64,000 bases of DNA from Arcuatula senhousia (taxonomy: Eukaryota > Mollusca > Bivalvia > Mytilida > Mytilidae). The position numbers and the translations under genes were made by a program. Of this stretch, positions 57,901-64,000 are shown in pieces. The stretch is from NCBI GenBank assembly GCA_963971305.1, contig OZ020307.1, positions 65,469,702 through 65,533,701 of the forward strand, read 5' to 3'. Under the pieces are notes generated by a model that saw only the letters and a program-made list of their open reading frames with translations, had not been told where the DNA came from and ran no database searches. Position 1 is the first letter of the stretch; the number at the start of each line of letters is the position of its first letter.

Positions 57901-59370
57901 AACTCTATCAGCCTCAATTATTTTATCTTGTTAAATTGAAACCTTCTATGTGTATCTTTGTTAATGATAGAATCATCAATGAATATCCAATGAAAGGAAT
58001 ATTTAATGCATATAATTGTATCAATAAATCATCTACTTAGATGCTACAGACATGAGCCTTTGTCAGACTTAAAAAAAAAGTGAAAAAGAACAAGAATAAA
58101 AGACAAGAATAATGTACATGTAGAAAGAAAATCATGAACTATTTTGCATTGATTAAAATGTGTTTTTATGCTCCTTCAAAAGTAGAGGACATATAATTTG
58201 GTCAATTTGTCAGTCATTTCATTCATCGTCCTAAATTTTGCGAGATTGGGAATTATGTATTTTGAACATTAAATTTATTGTTTTTTAATTGAAAGTAAAT
58301 AAAAAATAAAAACAAGAACATTTGAAAGCTATCTTCGAGCATTAGACTCTTTACAAAACAAAACAAAACAAGCAAACAAACAAAATGAGGGGGAAAAAAA
58401 ATGATGGATATTAAAAATGTCACATCAAGTGGAGATAATTCAACTTTTTTACTTGGAGTTATCTTCCCTTTCAAGATGGCAGCCTCCATGGAAATTTGAC
58501 AGTTGTTTTTTTTAAAGTTTAAAAGTCCAATTATATGGTATTTTTAAAGGTGATCATAATATATTTTCATACATTTATCAAATGAAAACTGCCTGACACA
58601 TGATAATTATCTTTTCGTAACTGTCTCACTGTTAAGAAACACTGGCTCCAGAAAAAAATCTTTGTGTTGTAATTAGAGTTCTATTGCCAATATATCATTT
58701 GCATATAATGAAATGGGGAGAAAATTATTGAAGCAAAACTCTAATATTATATTGCGATTCTTGTTTTAAATGTCTTTCACCTGAAAACAGTTTACAAATT
58801 GTAATAAGTCTTTCCAATCATTTCGGGGACCATTGAAAGACCCTATGGTGGCTTACAATGCATGTGTACAATACATTGCAAGAATTTTCATTTAAACTTT
58901 TTATATTATGGTTAAGCTACTGTACAAAAATGTACAAAGTGGTTCCATTACTTAATACTAACTGGAATAGTACAGTCGTTATATTTTACTCCCTGCCATT
59001 GTTACATTACACCTGAATGCTCATAATAATTTGTCAAAAAAGTTGTGCATGCTGTGGTGACCAAAAATTCTTAGGAACTGTGTAGATAAGATTAAATATT
59101 TATAATCAATTATTGATAATAGCACATAATTAACACCTTTTTGTCATACTGTTTTAGAAAAGATCAAACTAATTTTATCAGCAATCATTGAAAGGATTGC
59201 GATTGGCTGTCTGAACTGGACAGCCAGTGACGGAGGATTTCATTTTTCATTTATTATCAGACCAAGCTTAGCCTGGATTATTTTTTTGCGCACCTGCGTG
59301 CACCATTTTTTTTTTATTTCTAAAGCTATTATAAAATTTTTTAGCCAAAACTACCATCCTCCCTTTTTTT
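57901..59370. other. Intergenic flank, no gene recognised
   Basis: A worn ATGCTCC-type head and a GCGAGATTGGGAATTATGT tail remnant bracket 58168-58260. The remainder is AT-rich single-copy-looking DNA. Confidence 0.4.
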
Positions 59371-59420
59371 AACCTCACCTGGACCGAAGGTCCATGTGAG
59401 CTATTACCATCACTTGGCGT

Positions 59421-59452
<32 letters not shown>

Positions 59453-62002
59453 TGTCGTCGTCTGTCGTCGTCGTCTGTTAACAATTTTTCAAAAATCTTC
59501 TCCTCTGAAACTACTGAACAGAATTTAATGAAACTTGGTATGAATGATCCTTAGGGTGTCCTGCACCAAACTTGTGTTTTGATTTTTGATCCGTTAAAAA
59601 ACATGGCCGCCGTTACTAAAAATAGACTAGGGGGGTCAGACTACTGTTTTTGGCTTATAAATCAAAAAGTATAAGAGATAGAGGAAATCTGAGGCCACGC
59701 TACTGATTCAGCATCAAAAGCTCTACAAAAGTCTCCATTTGGTCAAAGTTGTCAGATGACCCCTTATAGGGGTTACGGCCCCTTGAAGGTGAAAAATAGC
59801 CATTTTTCATGTTTTTGGCCTACAGAGTGAAAAGTATTGCAGATAGAGATTAGCTGTTGCTTGCTTAAATGTTCAGCTCATTTAGCTCTACAAAAGTCTC
59901 CATAGGGTCGAAGTTGTCAGATGACCCCTTATAGGGGTTACGGCCCCTTGAAGGTGAAAAATAGCGTTTTTTCATGTTTTTGTCCTACAGAATGAAAACT
60001 ATTGCACATAGAGATTAGCTGTTGCTTACTTAAATGTTCAGCTCATTTAGCTCTACAAAATTCTCCATAGGGTCGAAGTTGTCAGATGACCTCTTATAGG
60101 GGTTACGGCCCCTGAAAAATAGCGATTTTTCATGTTTTTGTCCTACAGAATGAAAACTATTGCAGATAGAGATTAGCTGTTGCTTGCTTAAATGTTCAGC
60201 TCATTTAGCTCTACAAAATTTTCCATAGGGTCGAAGTTGTCAGATGACCTCTTATAGGGGTTACGGCCCCTTAAAGGTGAAAAATAGCCATTTTTCATGT
60301 TTTTGGCCTACAGAATGAAAACTATTGCAGATAGAGATTAGCTTTTGCTTGCTTAAATGTTCAGCTCATTTAGCTCTACAAAAGTCTCCATAGGGTCGAA
60401 GTTGTCAGATAACCCCTGATAGGGGTTACGACCCATGAAAAATAGCGTTTTTTCATGTTTTTGTCCTACAGAATGAAAACTATTGCACATAGAGATTAGC
60501 TGTTGCTTACTTAAATGTTCAGCTTATTTAGCTCTACAAAATTCTCCATAGGGTCGAAATTGTCAGATGACCCCTTATAGGGGTTACGGCCCCTGAAAAA
60601 TAGCGATTTTTCATGTTTTGGCCTACAGAATGAAAACTATTGCAGATAGAGATTAGCTGTTGCTTGCTTAAATGTTCAGCTCATTTAGCTCTACAAAATT
60701 TTCCATAGGGTCGAAGTTGTCAGATGACCCCTTATAGGGGTTACGGCCCCTGAAAAATAGCTATTTTTCATGTTTTTGGCCTACAGAATGAAAACTATTG
60801 CAGATAGAGATTAGCTGTTGCTTGCTTAAATGTTCAGCTCATTTAGCTCTACAAAATTTTCCACAGGGTCGAAGTTGTCAGATGACCCCTGACAGGAGTT
60901 ACGGCCCTTGAAAAATAGCGTTTTTTTCATGTTTTTGTCCTACAGAATGAAAACTATTGCACATAGAGATTAGCTGTTGCTTACTTAAATGTTCAGCTCA
61001 TTTAGCTCTACAAAATTCTCCATAGGGTCGAAGTTGTCAGATGACCCCTTATAGGGGTTACGGCCCCTGAAAAATAGCGATTTTTCATGTTTTTGGCCTA
61101 CAGAATGAAAACTATTGCAGATAGAGATTAGCTGTTGCTTGCTTAAATGTTCAGCTCATTTTGCTCTACAAAATTCTCCATAGGGTCGAAGTTGTCAGAT
61201 GACCCCTTATAGGGGTTACGGCCCCTGAAAAATAGCGATTTTTCATGTTTTTGGCCTACAGAATGAAAACTATTGCAGATAGAGATTAGCTGTTGCTTGC
61301 TTAAATGTTCAGCTCATTAAGCTCTACAAAATTTTCCATAGGGTCGAAGTTGTCAGATGACCCCTTATAGGGGTTACGGCCCCTGAAAAATAGCGATTTT
61401 TCATGTTTTTGGCCTACAGAATGAAAACTATTGCAGATAGAGATTAGCTGTTGCTTGCTTAAATGTTCAGCTCATTTAGTTCTACAAAATTCTCCATAGG
61501 GTCGAAGTTGTCAGATGACCCCTTATAGGGGTTATGGCCCCTGAAAAATAGCGATTTTTCATGTTTTTGGCCTACAGAATGAAAACTATTGCAGATAGAG
61601 ATTAGCTGTTGCTTGCTTTAATGTTCAGCTCATTTAGCTCTACAAAATTCTCCATAGGGTCGAAGTTGTCAGGTGACCCCTTGGCCTCTGAAAAAAGCGA
61701 TTTTTCAGGTTTTTGGCCTACAGAATGAAAACTATTGCAGATAGAGATTAGCTGTTGCTTGCTTTAATGTTCAGCTCATTTAGCTCTACAAAATTCTCCA
61801 TAGGGTCGAAGTTGTCAGATGACTCCTTATAGGGGTTATGGCCCCTTATAGGTGAAAAATGGTGTTTATGGCCTATAGAATGAAAATATTGCAGGTAGAG
61901 AAAAGCTGTTGCTTGCTTAAATGTTTAGCTCATTTAGCTCTACAAAAGTATAGGGTCAACATCAAGACCAGGTGAGCGATTCAGGCTCCTGGGAGCCTCT
62001 TG
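59371..62002 (+). mobile_element. Large AGCTCACCTGGACC-type element with about 14 cores
   Basis: The head (59371-59402) pairs CTCACCTGGACC with GGTCCATGTGAG. (GTC)n spans 59420-59478. The first unit is followed by about 14 tandem cores of 150-165 bp containing ACTATTGCAGATAGAGATTA, GTCGAAGTTGTCAGATGACC and CTTATAGGGGTTACGGCCCC. The tail GACCAGGTGAGCGATTCAGG, the hairpin AGGCTCC-tg-GGAGCCT and CTTG (61999-62002) close it. The cores are the same family as at 30270-31150, but this array is longer and more homogeneous. Confidence 0.75.
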
Positions 62003-62800
62003 TTAATTTAAAGCACTGTCCTGCCATTTTATTTCTGGATTTTTGCCATCCTGCTTTTTTATTTCAAATTTCACCATAGCCCTACATAAAAATCAAATGG
62101 TCGTTCCCTAGATAATATTTTTGATAATAAAGTCAGTCATAATGTTTTACTAAAATCTTAAACTTACAGAGTTCAAGATCAGGAGGTGAAGAAACTTATA
62201 TTGTTTAAATAAAGAGGAATTTTTAGCAAACATTACCAACTTATTAATAAGAAATGATATAACCAACACAAAAATTGCAACTAGACACTTTCTTGCCAAT
62301 AACTTGAAATTCATGCAGCTGTTCCATTAAATTTTAAATGGCGTCCCGTCAAAACCTGTGTTGGTAAGCAAGCATTAAGGTGTGTATTCAGATCTGAATG
62401 TGACATGATCATGAAGAATATGTTAGATGAATCATGATCATGATATGTCTGATTTGATCTTTTAGTGTGTATATATGTTACAGGACAAATTTGAATTTAG
62501 GACAAATCTGGATATCTCAATTTCTCCTAGGACAAATTGGAATTCTGATTTACACTGGTTTAAATCCAGGGCAAATCAAAATTCCAATTTGTCCTAGGAG
62601 AAATAGGAATTCCAATTTGCCCTAGGAGGATTCTGGATCCCCCTGGATTCCAATTAGCTCTGTAACATATATATGTATATGTACATGAATAATTTTGTAA
62701 ATATCTAAGTAGGACTCACCCAGCTAGAAGAAATAAAAAAAAAATCTTGATGGTCAAATAGTTTTTCTACACATTACCTCATATGAGAGGGATTTTGTCT
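62003..62800. other. Spacer with a CCTAGGACAAATTGG palindrome
   Basis: 62521-62550 (TTTCTCCTAGGACAAATTGG, then AATTC) is inverted at 62573-62604. Flanking single words GGACAAATTTG and GCCCTAGGAG extend the pattern from 62482 to 62633. No gene is seen. Confidence 0.5.
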
Positions 62801-63510
62801 TTAACATACATTAAAAATGAAAGAATATGGAATATGTGCCAAAAAAACACGATCCACATTTTGAAATGATTTTGATAAATGTACAAAAGAAAAATTTCAC
62901 TGCGTGTGAAGCGCTTTTCTGGATTAACCTTCATCAGACATGATAGGAGTAAAAAAAACTTGGAAAACCAGTAGAAAATTAAATTTGATAAAAACAAAAA
63001 ACAGAAGCCAAAATATATTACAACAATGACCAAACAGATAAATTTATCAATTTTTAAAGAAATAGCCAAACGTTGTCAAATTTTGGAAATATGTAAACTG
63101 TGTCTTTCCAACACATATTCCAGTACTCGAAAATATATAAGAGCATACAACTGAAGCAAGGGGAAGCTTTTTACGACCTCCACACGGCACTAAAGCCAAA
63201 CTCTGAAATAATATTAAAAACGAAAGAATATGGAATATGTGCCAAAAAGACACAATCCACATTTTGAAATGATTTTGATAAATGTACAAAAGCAAAATTT
63301 CACTGCGTGTGAAGCGCTTTTCTGGATTAACCTTCATCAGACACGCTAGGAGTAAAAAAAACTTGGAAAACTGGTAGAAAATTAAATTTGTTAAAGACAA
63401 AAAACAGAAGCCAAAATATATTACAACAATGACCAAACAGATAAATTTATCAATTTTTAAAGAAAAAGCCAAAAAAAATTTTGAAATATGTAAACTGTGT
63501 CTTTCCAACA
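62801..63510. repeat. Direct duplication of about 300 bp
   Basis: 62815-63070 and 63213-63475 are near-identical copies, with AAAGAATATGGAATATGTGC at the left and ACAGATAAATTTATCAATTT at the right. Each includes GTGTGAAGCGCTTTTCTGG. The stretch AACTGTGTCTTTCCAACACA follows both. The reverse strand has similar open frames in both copies, but they are not credible proteins. Confidence 0.65.
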
Positions 63511-63721
63511 CATATTCCAGTCTAAAGTATTAAAGTATTGGAAACACAGTTTTAAAAATTAGATTATTGTTTATGACATTTTTTCATAAGTATACATCAG
63601 TATTTCATTACTGGATGGATGATAAGGTAAAACAAATTTGGATAAGTTGATGAAAAACATAATTTTCAGAGTTAAAAATAAAGTTTTAAATATGTCCAAT
63701 AAATCAATCTTTTGTTTGCAG

Positions 63722-63872
63722 CCATTAGAAATTAAGGCATGATGGATATAGACCCCAGTAAAGTGATGCCATATTTGGTCCAAGTAGAGGAAGTAGCTGA
63801 AGACATCTTATCAGATAGACGTCAAATGATAGATCTTGATAAAAAACGTCAGAAAACAAGGGAGGCTATCAG
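63722..63872 (+). CDS. PDRG1: PDRG1, first coding exon (partial gene)
   Basis: TTTGTTTGCAG precedes 63722; the exon carries 17 bases of 5' UTR, ATG at 63739 (a second ATG follows at once), and ends CAG|GTTTGT. It reads MMDIDPSKVMPYLVQVEEVA, then EDILSDRRQMIDLDKKRQKT and REAIR. This matches the N-terminus of human PDRG1 (RYLVEVEELAEEVLADKRQI, VDLDTKRNQNREGLR). PDRG1 is a small prefoldin-like subunit of the R2TP/URI-prefoldin chaperone complex. The acceptor implies an upstream non-coding exon, perhaps between 62003 and 63720 or further left. The remaining exons lie past the right edge. Confidence 0.85.
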
Positions 63873-64000
63873 GTTTGTCTTAAAGAAATCTTTTTATTAT
63901 TCCTCAAATATAGTTGAACATTTACAATACAACTTCCCTTTAACAATGTACATGTATGTCACCTGGTGCCTGCAGTATAATGGAAAGCAGCATATACATT
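63873..64000 (+). other. Start of PDRG1 intron 1
   Basis: AT-rich sequence after the GTTTGT donor; nothing else is visible before the window ends. Confidence 0.6.

Noticed and set aside
62779..63511. Reverse-strand open frames of 96 and 154 codons in the duplicated block
   Set aside because: Extremely rich in F, I and L with no family similarity; they come from AT-rich DNA and match each other only because the block is duplicated.

Overview
The window is eukaryotic, AT-rich, intron-rich nuclear DNA. I infer a mollusc, most likely a bivalve: the exons are short with long introns, and the interspersed repeats (terminal hairpins, microsatellite-bearing heads, internal tandem cores) are of a style known from bivalve genomes. 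The species cannot be fixed from the sequence.

Two protein-coding genes are visible, both on the + strand. The main one is a PLA2G6-type calcium-independent phospholipase A2 (iPLA2-beta), covered by 14 exons from 22689 to 52271. They encode about 736 residues: the end of the N-terminal region, a block of ankyrin repeats, a cysteine-containing linker, and a patatin-type catalytic domain with DGGGIRG, GTSTG and DGG motifs, then a stop codon. All exon phases join in frame. The first roughly 70 residues expected for the family were not found and probably lie upstream of the window. The second gene is PDRG1, a prefoldin-like subunit; its first coding exon is at 63722-63872 and the rest runs off the right edge.

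Most of the remainder is repeats. From 1 to 3364 and from 7025 to 22612, almost every base belongs to one related set of non-autonomous elements. Each has a palindromic head hairpin, then TTGTTTTTGC and a (TTA)n tract, a body rich in ATGGCGGCC / GGCCGCCAT blocks, a terminal motif that is the inverted copy of the head stem, a second hairpin, and an end in CTAG or CTTG followed by T. Read as opening heads and closing tails they form nested brackets. The stretch 9260-15796 closes apart from one extra headless body, and 15988-21315 closes completely. Other families inside the PLA2G6 introns and downstream (24091, 27381, 28553, 28805, 29372, 32171, 33137, 37965, 50424, 53455, 54412, 59371) have the same architecture with unrelated sequences. 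They resemble Helitron-like/Helentron-associated (HINE, DINE-1-like) elements; no Rep/helicase gene is present.

Layout: 1-3364 nested repeats; 3365-7024 mostly unique with a small inverted-repeat element; 7025-22612 nested repeats; 22689-52271 PLA2G6 with repeat-filled introns; 52272-59370 3' flank with element remnants; 59371-62002 one large element with about 14 core repeats; 62003-63721 spacer with a duplicated block; 63722-63872 PDRG1 exon. Two PLA2G6 splice regions have themselves been tandemly amplified: the acceptor of the exon at 23364 (five copies) and the 3' half plus donor of the exon at 48655 (ten donors).
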